64,000 bases of DNA, from assembly GCA_027886185.1 (NCBI GenBank), contig WOAB01000317.1:434001-498000 (forward strand). Reading direction: 5' to 3'. The DNA comes from Rheum nobile. Lineage: Eukaryota > Streptophyta > Magnoliopsida > Caryophyllales > Polygonaceae. Positions 32,627-45,105 of this stretch are shown here, one piece after another. The notes below the pieces were generated by a model, which saw only the letters and a list, made by a program, of their open reading frames with translations, had not been told where the DNA came from and did no database searches. The position numbers and the translations under genes were made by a program. How positions within the stretch are numbered: position 1 is the stretch's first letter; every line of letters begins with the position of its first letter.

Positions 32627-35600
32627 TCAAGACTGACGAAACACAACAATAGGGCTCCTAACAACATGTCTAAGGCTCCTCCAGATCAAAGAACCCGACA
32701 AAATCTTGGCGCCCAAGTCACCCTCCGCCTTGACAACCACCTTGAAACTCCTAGACTGCAACGCGTGTGTGAACACTAGCCTTGTGGGACTTACCGTTAC
32801 ATTCACTCCTCTTGGCGCCCTAACCATCGCCGTGTAAACAGACTGAGTGGGCCCCACATTCTTGACCCGCCTCCTAAACGTTGTCGTTTTGCCTTCCTTG
32901 TCCAAGTGCATCTGTATAGTTGGGTAGTTAAGTGAGTCGTACCCAAATGTTGCAGGGACCAAAGAAGAGCAGTTTATTGACTTGGTCCCAACGAACACCG
33001 AAAGCGACGAGCCTTTGTAGCCTTCTTTACATAAGAAATTTATGTACGACATTTCGTCCATGTCGTATACTAGGCCTGGGTTTGAAGCTCTCAATGGATC
33101 CACTTGCCCTGCTCCATACGCAAACTCAGCGTCTTTGTTGGTTCTCTGGCTCATTGGCTTAGCTGTTTGAGTCACATTTTTCATGTTGTTAGATCATGTT
33201 CTTTATGATCTGTTTTATCATGCAAGAAAATGTGTTTTGTACGTACTCACCAGAGGTGATGATGGCTGATTTTATTGCAGCTGGAGACCAATTTGGATGG
33301 AATGATTTAACATAAGCAGCTACTCCTGCTACATGAGGGCATGCCATTGAAGTTCCTGACATTAGTGTGAATTTTGAGTGTTGTGTATCGCCGTCTAGTC
33401 CAGTAAGCGATTTGAGTGGCGTGTAGGATGCTAAGATGTCGATTCCCGGCGCTGTAATGTCAGGCTGTTTTAAGTGATCGACATTGATTAGTAACTACTA
33501 ATCAATCAATGAAACGAGTGTTTGATTTTGTTTTTTGTTTTTCGTTACCTTTAGAACTCGCGGTGAGCCTGGATTAGGTCCTCTAGATGAAAAGGAAGCG
33601 ACGAATGGTGCTCGGATTCCCAACTCTTCAGTCTTGTACATGGTTGCTAACAATGAAGATGTCCTTTTAAGAGTAACAATGATGATGTCATAAACTACTA
33701 ATCTTCTAAGAAATGAAGGTATAAGAACATCATCTTGGTAATACCTTGTGGAATGTATGTCATTTGTAAGTGTCTTGGCAACGGTTTCATCCACCAGTGT
33801 CCCTGGGGCCATGAAGATCAGTGCGGTGTCAAGGTACATCTGGCTTTCAATGATGGCGCCAACACCACCAGCTTCTTTTACAACAGAGTCTTGCCCCCAA
33901 GATGACGCCAATTCGCAAAGGACAAGTTTACCCTTTGTCTTAGAATGGCTCAGGGATCCATCAATGCAGTACCTGTGACATTGCAGTGCAAAAAAAAAAA
34001 TGCTTCTAAGGCTTCAAATTGGCTACTTCAGCAATTGATTAATTATGTTGAGTGTTTACCTTGCACTGGCTTTCATGTCTGAGCTTATGGCGACGTCTTC
34101 CCCTGTTACAAGTGGGTAAGATCTTCCTTTTGGATCAAACATGCTTATGCCTATTCCCTGTTTGGACAAGCCAAAAGTTAGTTCATGCCAAATATCAAGC
34201 AAAACTTGCCAATATTGGAAGAAATTTTTAAAGTGTTTCTTTACAATGTTGATAGAATTTGGCTCGTTTGATACAATACTTGGACCCTGGATGAGATATG
34301 GAATGAGTTTGAGTGACTTTAGGGCCCGTTTGGTATTGATATCAGGATATCGTGTATGGGTATGGATATCACTCATACCCATATCTGTGTTTAGTATAAT
34401 CCTGATATCTGCTATTTGGTAGGATCAAATATGGGTATTAAGGTATAGGTATATATGAGTGATATCATAGTGTTATTTTGATATCACTCATACTCATATC
34501 TTGATATTCATACTCGATACCGATACATGATATCTCATATCCTTGGTATCATACTAAACGAGCATGTATAGTGTATATTGTTGGAATATGTAATGGAAAC
34601 CAAACTCATGAATGAAAAAATATGCTCTACTTACAGAGATATTCTTGCCATTGCTCAATGCAACTCTGGTCCTAAACTGCCTATCAATCCCACTAGCAGC
34701 CACAGTCAACATCCAAGGAGCGTGGTTCGCCACGCTTCCCAAGGTGGGGCCGTCATTTCCAGAAGAAGAAACAGTAAGCACACTCTTCCTCATTGCATGG
34801 AAGGACCCCACAGAGATTGAGTCAGACACATAGTCCACTGATTGGCCGCCAATGGATATGCTTATGACGTCGACTCCATCAGCAATGGCAGCATCAAAGG
34901 CGGCTAGGATGTCCATGTCAGCACAGCCATTTGTCATCCAGCACACTTTGTACATGGCAATCCTTGCAGATGGAACAGCTCCTCTCGCCGTTCCCTTGGC
35001 CAGGCCGAATAGGCTTGCATTTGGTACTAGGTTGCCTGCTAAGGTTGAAGATGTGTGTGTTCCATGACCATCAACATCCACTGGAGATAACATGTCTTCT
35101 GGATCTTTTGTACCATCAAGTTTGAAGTATCTTGCTCCTATTAGCTTACTTTAAGAAATCATAATTCACAATAACAAATGGTTATTTGCAAGTCCTTCAA
35201 AACAAAATTCAATGTTAGTTAAGGCTCCAGAGCTTGTAGTAGATGAATGTGTCTTAATTTTGCCAATTTCTTAATGTGACGCCCAGGATTGTTAACGATT
35301 AAAAAGTTAACTTTTTTCTCCATCTTAACTTGTAATAGCTAACATTCAACTAGATTTTTTTAATATCTAAGCCGATAAATCCACCTACAGCTCCTATTTC
35401 AGCTAGATATACCAAACAAGGCCAAAATCAAGTAATACTTTAGTATAACATGAACTTACTTGTTGCATCCTGAGAAATTAGCATAGTGACCACAAGCTCC
35501 TTTCCATTTAGCAGGAGGAGGGCCAAATCCGTCGTCTTTGAAGCTTTGAGACTCTGGAGTAATCCCTGAAAAGACGAATAAAATCCTCCATTCACCACAA

Positions 35601-36333
35601 AAGTTTGCATCATCATGAATGTAGAATGACCAGAATTGGCTTCAAGAAACAAACCTGTGTCCAGGAGACCAACAATGAGGTTGCTCTCAGTTTTGAGTGA
35701 TCTCTTTGTTGTTTGAGGAAAACCAATGAAGTCCCATGACTTTGTTGTGTGTACCTTGTGATAGCGGTTTTGGAAAACCGAAAGAACTTCATCCATTACT
35801 GCACATTGCAAGCCACACACACCATAGAATAACAATCCCAAGTTTTGTTTTAGATCAGCTGAAACTTTGGAAGCCTGATTTAGTTTACCTGACAATGATT
35901 TGGCTTCATTTTTGGATAGTTTAGCAGCAAAGGCATTGAAGCTTCTGTGGTAGCTGTAAACTATGGATTCTTTTGCAATGTCTTCACTGCTTAGAAAAAT
36001 TTAAGCACCAAATGACAATCACATGTTTTTATTAACACAATGTGATGAAATTAACCAAAATCAATACCTTCCTTTCAGCTTTGTGAGGAGATTGACATGA
36101 GTTTGAGCCGCGGAGGCCTCATCTGTTGGATGATCTCCCAAGTAAACAATGTAAAAATCCTGCAAACAATAATGATACAAAAAAAAATTAGGCCATCAAT
36201 TTCAAAGAAATGAGAATTTGAGTGCTCAAGTAGCTAGTGAAACCTTTTGATGAGGATTTTCATGTGCAGCAGTGATGGTGAGTAGAATTAAAGGGAGAAG
36301 CATCTTTGAAAACCCATTGCTAGAACCCATCAT
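32627..36333 (-). CDS. XSP1: Subtilisin-like serine protease, cucumisin/XSP1 type
   Basis: A secreted subtilase of 745 residues. Eleven exons fit GT-AG sites in phase: 36333-36244, 36159-36068, 35989-35889, 35798-35655, 35565-35460, 35148-34635, 34157-34060, 33972-33745, 33663-33549, 33464-33251 and 33162-32627. An N-terminal signal peptide (MLLPLILLTITAA) precedes the I9 propeptide (DFYIVYLGD...SIVYSYHRSFNAFAAKL). The catalytic triad is D141 (GLLDTG), H206 (DGHGTHTSS) and S535 (SGTSMACPH), with oxyanion N309 (SSGNDGP). A fibronectin-III-like C-terminal domain follows. Closest in my memory to Arabidopsis XSP1/SBT4.14 (At4g00230), a xylem peptidase. Exons are short as in SBT4 genes. One intron carries a MITE. 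An ATG one codon in (36330) is an alternative start. Intact. Confidence 0.93.
34262..34563. mobile_element. MITE, possibly two nested, in a subtilase intron
   Basis: The right end, read inward, is GCTCGTTTAGTATGATACCA. Two left ends resemble it: GCTCGTTTGATACAATACTT at 34263 and GCCCGTTTGGTATTGATATC at 34324. The interior is full of GATATC, CTCATACCC and GGGTATG inverted words that would fold. The element lies wholly inside the intron 34158-34634. No clear target duplication was found, so the family is not assigned. Confidence 0.6.
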
Positions 36334-36391
36334 ACAATAAAGTTATGCAGAGATTTAGATTTTTTTGCCTGGTTTTGGGTTCAGAAGTTTG

Positions 36392-36398
36392 ATTTATA
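36392..36398 (-). promoter_or_regulatory. Probable TATA box of the subtilase gene
   Basis: TATAAAT on the minus strand (CACAGTATAAATCAAAC) lies about 60 bases upstream of the ATG, with a CCAAT-like ACCAAT about 15 bases further up. The short predicted leader is plausible for this family. Confidence 0.5.
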
Positions 36399-36399
36399 C

Positions 36400-38139
36400 T
36401 GTGAAATGTATTGGTCTTTGGCATATGAACAAGCAACACTCAATCACCACAATCAAACTAGCTTGTTTTCTTAAGACTAAAGAATTGGCCACACAAAAAA
36501 ATGGTTACTAAATACTAAGCCTAGAATTGGACAATGCCAACTTTATGACGACACGCCTTGTTCATACTTGAACACAAGAGTTAATAAGGAAATTAATTGG
36601 ATGTGAAGTCAATCATAAGAAGGGAAATCCACAATCAAGCCTTTCACCAACCCTATTATCTTGACTTCTAATGCAAGTGACTTTGCCTTAGATAAACTAT
36701 CTTATACATTACACTTATCTTATAATACTATACCTTTTCCTATACATATATACACTAATCCTGGAGTTAAAGCTGTACTCTATAATGTCATGGAAGTATC
36801 ATACATGCCAACTGAATTACGTTTTAATATATAGATATTTCTTCAAACTTGTACCACACAAAAAACTTGTGATTTCTGATGTGGATCATCATTATGCTTG
36901 CCAAATGCCAACTGAATCATGGGTTAAAATAGATGAGTTCCAAGACATAAGCCAAAAACTTAGCTCCACGAAATTTATGTGTGGAAAATCATCGTCAATA
37001 GCACTTAAATTAGCTTGAACAATAGACTACCAAACTAGCTCATAAATTAGATCATCAAGATGTCAAAAAAGATATAACAAAGTTTTTAGGCATTGTGATT
37101 TGACATTTATTTATTTAAGTTGAAAATCTATCAAATTTCAAAGTTAGCTAATTAATTGGGTTACACAATCCACATTTGACTTGAGAATCTCCCAAATCTC
37201 ATGAGGATTTCCCACCCTAGATCAAGATATCTCGACAAACATATCCATGCACTTGGGTGTAAAACAAAAGTCGTATATTGTCAATTAAAAACCATGTCAT
37301 GAATCCTGAATTAGTTTTGTTTTAAGGTTAATAATTTCAGTCCCAAAGATAATAGGTGATAATCTTTGTATGTATTATGTGAATCACAATTACATTTACA
37401 GATTAGTAAAATTGTGTGGCTATCGCCGTCCCCTGTAACTTGCTGCATTAATATTTTCCCAAAGTCTTAGCGAAATAAACAATAGAAAAAAAAGATTAAA
37501 TAAAACAGATATTTAGGAGGATAATTTCCCTCCAAACCAATCTAACCCAAATTGTATTGGAATATGGGCTCGTTATCAGACTGGACCAACCCATGTATAT
37601 GTGGGCTGGTAAATATATTGGATTAAGAAAAAAATTCTTCAAACACGAGAAAAGTATATAATAACCAAATAGACATAACCTCTACCACATTTTCCCTGTC
37701 AAATACAATTTCTCTTTGATAGAAGATAGCTAAAAATGGAAGAATCACCAAGGGAAAAAAACAAACATAAAAATCAGAACCGTGCTTGCTGAGCAAGTTT
37801 GGTGAAAAATAAAATTAAAACAAAAATTGTTGGACAAAAAAATCAAAGCAACTTGGTCTACAAGCTTTGGGAAAACAAACAAACAATTGATGGTATTAAA
37901 AAGCTGTTGTACGCATGGGGCTCTATTCTACCCCTATTCAAAATCAAAATCATTTTACAAATTTGATTGCCTGGCGCCCTGGCGGCCTCGCAAGGATCAA
38001 TTTATGGTGAAAGCCTAGATTTCAATTTAGTCTATTGGGCTTATTAGCCCACCACCACTTCTTACCAAAATTTACAATTTATATCAAAATTAAACAAGAG
38101 AAATAAAAAATCAAGACTCGTTTGTTTCAAGTTTGGGTG
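36400..38139. other. Intergenic DNA upstream of the subtilase gene
   Basis: AT-rich DNA, presumably including the distal subtilase promoter. Short open frames at 36785-37018 and 37827-38018 show no family motif. I see no RNA gene. Confidence 0.4.
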
Positions 38140-38547
38140 TCAAATTCTTCATTGCAATTGTGGGACTGATCTTGGGTGTTGTCTGAGTGTCCGGTCGTGA
38201 TCGTATCTGTGACTCAATAAAGATCCTTCTTGTACGAGGGCAACGTCATGGTTGAGGCTCTTGAAGATCCCTCTTAGAAAAGAGGGCAACGTCATGGTAG
38301 TCCGTTCAGCACGTCCGCAGGATTAGTCAAGTCTGACTCTTCTTCCGGTGACACTTTCGTCTGATCGTGTTTTGCTCACCACTCGCTCTTGGTCGTTTTA
38401 GCTCTATTTTTGTTTTATTGTAATTTCTTTGCTTGATTTGTTATTCTCATTGTCCGGTTTTGACCGGCGCCGTTTTATCGGCCTCTCGATCTACCTGACG
38501 TTGTTATGTCGGGTATTTCGAATTTTTTCCTTATCAAAAAAAAAAAA
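38140..38547 (+). mobile_element. Possible LINE 3' tail
   Basis: A compositionally distinct, less AT-rich block ends TTTTTTCCTTATCAAAAAAAAAAAA (tail at 38536-38547). The same TTATCAAAA ending closes the better supported LINE at 52001. AGACATAA after the tail also occurs near 37670, which would make an 870-base insertion, but 8 bases is weak evidence. No reverse transcriptase sequence is seen. GGGCAACGTCATGGT occurs twice inside, about 60 bases apart. Confidence 0.3.
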
Positions 38548-39252
38548 GACATAAGAAAAATCTTCACAATAAAAATCTTTACTATATGTATCCTAATACT
38601 AGTCAAAAGAGTAATTTCAATTTGTATCAAAATTCTCAACATTAAATTTTACAGCATGAATGATTCGTATTGTGCAAGATAGAACTGTACATCCACAGTA
38701 CATAAATCTTAGAGGTTAATACTAAAAGGAAGAACTTTCTTCCCTCAATTTATGTTTCTTCTTTATAAGCAAAATTAATTCATTTGGTGCACCTAAAAAT
38801 CAAGATTTTTTTGTTTCGAAACCTAAACATTAAAGCTTAACTAGAAATCGAAGCCCGTGCGAAACACGGGCCATTTATTTATATGTAGTATCATGATATA
38901 CAAAATAAGTTTGTAATACATTGATCGTTATTTTGTTTTTTTATGTTAGACATATATTATTTGATATTTATTTAAATATAAGTATGCTATGTATAGAATG
39001 TTATGATTGTACATAAGAAGCGGATTATTTTATTTTTTATAATTTTGGTTAGAAGTATAATTTTAATTTTGAATTAAAGTGGAAGTTTTTTTTTGTAGGG
39101 ATGTGTTTATATTTTGATGAAAGTTTTTGTGAATATTTTAGAAATCTTCTATATCTAATATAAAGTTTGCATTTTTGTGCATTAAGTGTGTTCATTCAAT
39201 ACCATACAATTTTGAAAGCATTAAATCGGCTCTGGCTCTAGCGGGTGGAGCA

Positions 39253-39532
39253 ACCATGAATAGGGCTGAGCACGGGCCAGAAAAACCGAAAACCCGAATC
39301 GACCCGACCCGAAAAACCCAAACCGAAATTATTCGGTTCGGGTTCGGTCCGAGTTCGGGTTTTTAGCCCAAGTTGGCCTGATTTTTATTTACGAGTGTTG
39401 TTTTAGCCCGAACCGAACCCGACCTGAACCGAACCGCATGACTTCGGTTCGGTCTTCGGTCCCATTTTTTTGGGGTTTCGGGATTTTCGGGTTCGGGTCG
39501 GTTTCTGGCCCGTGCTCAGCCCTAACCATGAA
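39253..39532. mobile_element. hAT-type MITE with perfect ends and 8-bp target duplication
   Basis: A 264-base element (39261-39524) with perfect 23-bp inverted ends starting TAGGGCTGAGCACGGGCC, flanked by ACCATGAA on both sides (39253-39260 and 39525-39532). The 8-bp duplication and TAGGG ends are diagnostic of hAT elements. The interior is a long foldback of CCCGAAC and CGGTTCGG words. It encodes nothing. Confidence 0.95.
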
Positions 39533-40610
39533 TGTTTCCCCATCGAGTTTTTTGATCTTCTACGATCTATTGAATAAAAAATCTACGGAGGAAATGATAT
39601 GAACCCTAAAAAGGTAATAGATGACGGAAAATACAGGGAATATAGATATCAAAGAAGAACTCTCAAAATGAGAAAAAATCTATACCGGATTATTTTTAAA
39701 ATGAAATTAAAAATAATAACATCGTCTAAATTGTGTTCTAGTTTTTTGTTCTTTGATTTGAGAAAGTAAGGAATTCAAGATTTTGTTCCTTTTTATTTTG
39801 AAAAATTGAGGAGTTCACAAAGGTATTTCTTAAGAAAAAATATTTTTAGCGTTTTAAAAGTTGTGTAAAAGTAAAATTTTCTACACATTTCTCTTAATTG
39901 TACTACATATATTTTTCTATTGATAAATATATTTTATTCAAGCAACTTTTAATAATAAAATACATATTTCTATAAAAGTCTTTATAAATAGTCACATCAA
40001 ACAAATCCTTCTAATCTAACTTATTAGATTGTCATTATCACGATATAGAGAACTTGATAATATTTGTTGATTTATCGTTAAAGGGTTCAGTTTGAATAGA
40101 ATTGAAAAAAATAAGAGAGGTAGAGTTGAATAAATCTTGAATTCTTCATTGTTAAAATAAGAATTTTTTAATCATGATTATCTTTTTTTATATATATCTA
40201 TTTATATTTTAAAATTTTAACTTTTGTTGACATATAACTTTTTTGCTATATAGTTTTTGAATTCTACCAAAGAGTTTTCTTAAAAAATACCATAATATGA
40301 CCAATAATGTTTAAACTTCATAGTTGAATTTTTACATCAATATAACATTGAGGATTCAATCGATCATTTAAAATTTTATGGATATTTTTTGTATTTTTCT
40401 ATAGGACACTCATTGCTTAGTTTAAAACATTTTATAGAGTGAGGGCATGTTTTATGATAAAGAAATTTAAAATTTTGTTTTTAATTTGATAAGTATTTTG
40501 AAAATCTTTACAAAAAAAACTTTGATAAAAAAGATGGCTTTTGCCATTGTTTTGTCCTATTTATCTACTTAAAAGCTAGTATTAAATGACAAGAAAGCCA
40601 ACTTTTAAGT
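39533..40610. other. AT-rich interior, no gene
   Basis: Very AT-rich DNA inside the proposed Helitron. No coding sequence, RNA gene or clear repeat is visible apart from small inverted words near 40555-40611 (TCTACTTAAAAG and CTTTTAAGTAGA). Confidence 0.5.
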
Positions 40611-42233
40611 AGATATAAATTGTTTAATTGGCGGAAGAAGAAGATCAAAGAATTCTTATGTCTGATTAATATTATCCTTATTTATCATATTTAAAATTTA
40701 TGCTTATATATTTAATTAATTTTATTTAATTAAATAAAGTTGTATATATAATTAAATTAAATTTGATTTGATTTTTTAATAAAATTTCAATAGGCTTATG
40801 TGTTAATTGATTTTTTGGGTTAAAAAGTTTAGTTGTTTTTTTTTTTAATTTTTTTGGAAAAAAAAATGTTTAATTGTTGCATGGACATTAATGGTTAAAT
40901 TTTTTATAGACCTAAAATTGGGTTCAATTTCTTTCAGCAAACACATTCATACGTGCAGTAGGAGTCCGCACATGCATGTATGGCCCAATATCTGATTGCA
41001 TTTTTTTGTCTTCTCAAATCATTTGTTGGTCCAATATGTGAGGGTAAAACATATTGTTCGGCTCAATTGTGAAGCAAAACAACTGTAGAGATTGAAGTGC
41101 AACATTAATGAGGGTAAAAAAACTCAACTTTTATATAACAAAACAATTGTATAAAATTAAAGTGGAGCATTAATGAGAGCAAGAAAGCCAAATTTTAAGT
41201 AGATATAGATTGTTTAATTGGCGGAAGAAGAAGATCAAAGAATTCTTATGTCTGATTAATATTATCCTTATTTATCATATTTAAAATTTATGCTTATATA
41301 TTTAATTAATTTGATTTAATTAAATAAAGTTTTATATATAATTAAATTAAAATTTAATTGATTTTGTAATAAAACTCCAATATGCTTATGTGTTAATTGA
41401 TTTTTTTGGTTAAAAAGTTTAATTGTTTATTTTTTGGAAAAAAATATTTTTTTTATTTTTTTGGAAAAAAAATGTTTAATTGTTGAATGGGCAATTGGGC
41501 ATTAATGGTTAAATTTTTTATAGACCTAAAATTGGGTTCAATTTCTTTCAGCAAACACATTCACACGTGCAGTAGGAGTCCGCACATGCATGTATGGCCC
41601 AATATCTGATTGTAATTTTTTTGTCTTCTCAAATCATTTGTTGGCCCAATATGTGAGGGTAAAACATATTGTTCAGCTCTATTGTGAAGCAGAACACTGT
41701 AGAGATTGAAGTGCAGCATTAATGAGGGTACAAAAACTCAACTTTTATATAACAAAATAATTGTAGAAAATTAAAGTAGAGCATTAATGAAGGCAAGAAA
41801 ACCAACTTTTAAGTAGATATAGAAGATTGTTTAATTGGCGGAAGAAGAAGATCAAAGAATTCTTATGTCTGATTAATATTATCCTTATTTATCATATTTA
41901 AAATTTATGTTTATATATTTAATTAAATAAAGTTTTATATATAATTAAATTAAAGTTTAATTGATTTTGTAATAAAATCTCAATAGGCTTATGTGTTAAT
42001 TGATTTTTTTGGTTAAAAGTTTAATTGTTTTTTTTGATTTTTTTTTTTACATGTTGCATGGGCATTAATGGTTAAATTTTTTATAGACCTAAAATTGGGT
42101 TCAATTTCTTTCAGCAAACACATTCACACGTACAGTAGGAGTCCGCACATGCATGTATGGCCCAATATCTGATTGCAATTTTTTTGTCTTCTCAAATCAT
42201 TTGTTGGCCCAATATGTGAGGGTAAAACATATT
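40611..42233 (-). repeat. Tandem array of roughly 600-bp units
   Basis: At least three head-to-tail units are marked by GTAGATATA at 40609, 41199 and 41813, each followed by GGCGGAAGAAGAAGATCAAA and later GTCCGCACATGCATGTATGG. Spacings are 590 and 614 bases. The third unit is split by the Sirevirus-like element and resumes at 48351, reaching a fourth marker at 48488 (563 bases once the insert is removed). Read on the minus strand, each unit begins TCTATATCTACTTAAAA, which resembles a Helitron 5' end. Confidence 0.85.
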
Positions 42234-42238
42234 GTTCA
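42234..42238 (-). repeat. Target-site duplication GTTCA
   Basis: GTTCA precedes the element here and recurs directly after it at 48346-48350. The split host repeat reads on across the gap. Confidence 0.92.
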
Positions 42239-43147
42239 TGTTGAATCGAGTGTGTTAGATCAAGGAACGGTAAGTTCGTTCCTTGGGCAGCGGAAAATAA
42301 CAACAGACTTATGAAGTAACGAGCTCAGTTCCTTAGAGAGGAAAACTTAATCAACCAACTAGTTGACTAAGAAAAACCTCTACCTCTAGGTTTCCCTAGT
42401 AGGATTTCGAATGTCTACTTGTATTATTAATCCTGGAATTACAAACAAGCAAGCCTTATCTCAATCTAGTTTACTCCTAGATATCTAGACTCCTTAATGT
42501 AACGTTCCTAATAACACATAAGACAATCAAAACCCTAACAAGTACTCAACTCACCAAAGTCTCGTCCTTGTAGGTTTTCTTCTTCTTCCTTCGAATACTC
42601 TTCTCTTCTTTTGAATCCTCTTCTCTTCTTCCGAATGGTCTGCTCACTGAATATTCTCTCAGTTCCGTAGTAAATGAAGTTCGCAACTGTCTCATATGTA
42701 GTCTCCAAATTTTCTCTGATTTACCCTAAATTTACTTAAGGAAAAATAAGATCCTAAAATCCTATACAATCTTTTCTAGAAATATTCTAACCAAATTATC
42801 TCTTCACCAAGATCTTCCTTGAGGCCCAAGTTGCAACTTCCAAATCTGCTTTCCATAATAGAGATTCGGCGGCGCTTTAGGGTTTCAGCGCGCGTCCTCC
42901 GTTCTTTGCGTTGTTCCCCTTCTCTGTTCTATTCAGTATCACGCGTCTCTTCTCTTCTTTCGTTCCAGCGTGTTGATTTCCTCATTGTTGGCTTCTCTGT
43001 TCCTTTGCTTCACAGTTTTGACTCTTCACTGATTTTCATCGTTCCTTTGACTCAATCGTTCCCTGAAACTCATAGTCACACTAAAAACCATCAAAAGCAT
43101 TTGAGTTTATCATCATCAAAACTAGAGGGAACGTCATCGTTCCAACA
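42239..43147 (-). repeat. 3' LTR of the Sirevirus-like element
   Basis: 909 bases, TGTTGAATCGAG...GTTCCAACA in plus orientation. Equal in length to its partner at 47437-48345, with about 1.8 percent divergence and no indels noticed. Confidence 0.93.
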
Positions 43148-43148
43148 A

Positions 43149-43161
43149 TTTCCCCCTTTTT
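43149..43161 (-). other. Polypurine tract, with further copies nearby
   Basis: AAAAAGGGGGAAA on the minus strand abuts the 3' LTR. Very similar runs lie a little upstream on that strand (CAAAAGGGGGAAGT near 43384-43397 and GAGGGGGAAC near 43277-43286). Repeated purine tracts before the 3' LTR are described for Sireviruses. Confidence 0.75.
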
Positions 43162-43583
43162 GGTGATGACAAACTCCTTCAAAATGTGCAAGTTCAAAAC
43201 AAACAGTTCAAAACAGACAAGTAAAGGCATTTTCACATTTAATCACACAGATACTATGTTCAAGATGTTAACACTGTTCCCCCTCAGAAAGTTCATCGAG
43301 AATTTACCTTCAAGTAGCATTGTCGTTCCCCTTAACACTAGCTTCTGTCATCAACTCTTCCTTGGGTTTCACATTTTCCATACTTCCCCCTTTTGGCATC
43401 ATCAAAAGTTCCACAAGAAACAGAAAGACTTGACACACATGCAACTCATAAACAAGATAATTCATTCATAAAGTCATGCGAAGTACAAAGCATAGGGGCA
43501 TAGACAACTAAGATCAGAAGATAAGGAACAATCACAGAAAAGACATAAAAACATATAAAATCAAGAACAGAGGGTCAGACGGG

Positions 43584-44206
43584 CTAGGATAGGAACGAAG
43601 AGCACTCATGTCTCAGGGTCTTCTGCAGAATGAGCTCAACAAGGATCTGATGCTGAATTGAGATCCCCTTAGACGTTCCTTCACCTGCTGCTTTCTTTGC
43701 AGTCACAGTGCCCGTTCCCTTGGTATCGCCTTTGAATTTCATCTTCTCCACAGTAGCAAAATCCAACTCACTCTCCATAGAAACTTCATTTTCCTCGATA
43801 TAGGCTACATCTCGTAGCAATAGCATTTTCACCAGGCCTGGATAGGCCAAAGAATGTGACTTGGCTTTGCATCGATCCATGTGACATAGAATAACCCGGG
43901 GGAGATCAATTTTCTCCCTTCTCAGAAATCGCACAGGGTGATGGTGTTGTGTCGTTTTTAACGAGGTGTTACAGCCCTGGAGATGATGTGGAAGGCTATG
44001 CGCTGAGCCATAGTCAGGCTTATTGTGTAGAGTTCACCTTCAGTGGAACCGAACAGTCGTTCCATGGAAGGCAGCTTCTCTTCGTTGAGCTCACTCAACG
44101 GAACTTCATAAAAATCACCCAAAGGAACATATAAGAGTTGGGAGATCACCTTGGGAGAGAAGGAAAGGTCTTCGCCACTGATCTTTGGATGAGCCACACT
44201 GAACAA
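43584..44206 (-). pseudogene. Extra post-pol frame of the Sirevirus-like element, decayed
   Basis: Two minus-strand frames (44206-43958 and 43934-43584) read as one broken protein. The first has LLYVPLGDFYEVPLSELNEEK and MAQRIAFHIISRAVTP; the second has RREKIDLPRVILCHMDRC, KSHSLAYPGLVKMLLL and a Lys/Thr-rich tail. The block TP...KIDLPRVIL.HM is familiar from the region annotated as a putative plant transposon protein domain, often found after pol in such elements. A frame change near 43945 separates the halves. Function is unknown. Confidence 0.55.
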
Positions 44207-44715
44207 CAGTCTTCGTTCCCCCTGAGACCAAGAGTGCTAGCGAGGCTTGTCTGGATATTTCAATGTTGGGTTCACACAAAATATAGTATATCCAAACATA
44301 TGGTAGGGAGAAAAATAACTCAAGTAATTATTCCCATTAAAGAGTGTAGCAAAGAAGGATCATAGGGAACGTTTACCTGAATCACGACTAAGGTAGGCTG
44401 TACAACCAATTATCATGTGGGCATGTAGTGAGGGTTCAATCATCAAATTGGTTGTTTTGGGTCTTTAAATAAGATGTTAGCATGCAATCAAGTAATTCAA
44501 CACAAATCAAAAGACAAAGTATCTACATCCTAACACAAGGCAATTCGAATGAACTAAAGTCATGAAAATCAAGTTATGAGCGGCATATAGACAGAGAACC
44601 TTATGAATATTATGGAACGAATTAGCCAAGCATTGAGGGAATAATGGGTGTGAAGGTCCTCAATTTAGAGAGATCATGCCAAGGAGTAATCGAAGATACT
44701 CGAATGGACCTTTGT

Positions 44716-45105
44716 CTAGTGCTTTGGTGAAGATGTCTGCCACTTGATTTTCAGTCCTGCAACGTTCCATTCTAATAAAGCCCATGTCAACATTATCACG
44801 TAGAAAAGGATGATGAATGTCAAAATGCTTAGTACATGAATGATGAACTGGATTTTTGAAATATTGATGGCACTAGTATTATCACACATAATAGGAACGG
44901 TGCCAAGAGACATACCATAGTCCTCCAATTGTTGTTTAAGCCTCAATACCTGAGCACAACGGCTTGCCGCATCGACGTAATCAGCTTCTGCAGTGGAACG
45001 GGCCACATAGTTTTGTTTCTTGGAACCCCATGAAACGAGACATGGCCCAAGGAACTGTGCCATTCCAGAAGTGCTTTTGCGGTCTACTACGTGCCGTTTT
45101 GTTGT
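44716..45105 (-). pseudogene. RNase H remnant joined to protease by deletion
   Basis: Minus-strand VDRKSTSGMAQFLGPCLVSW, STAEADYVDAASRCAQ and CDNTSAINISK are copia RNase H landmarks. The fragment starts directly after protease sequence, so roughly the whole integrase and reverse transcriptase region has been deleted. The last part is frame-shifted and decayed. Confidence 0.85.

Noticed and set aside
35148..35460. A broken splice acceptor in the subtilase gene
   Set aside because: At first the exon seemed to start after AA. Using CTTAAAG/TAAG restores phase and gives the family sequence CNNKLIGARYF.
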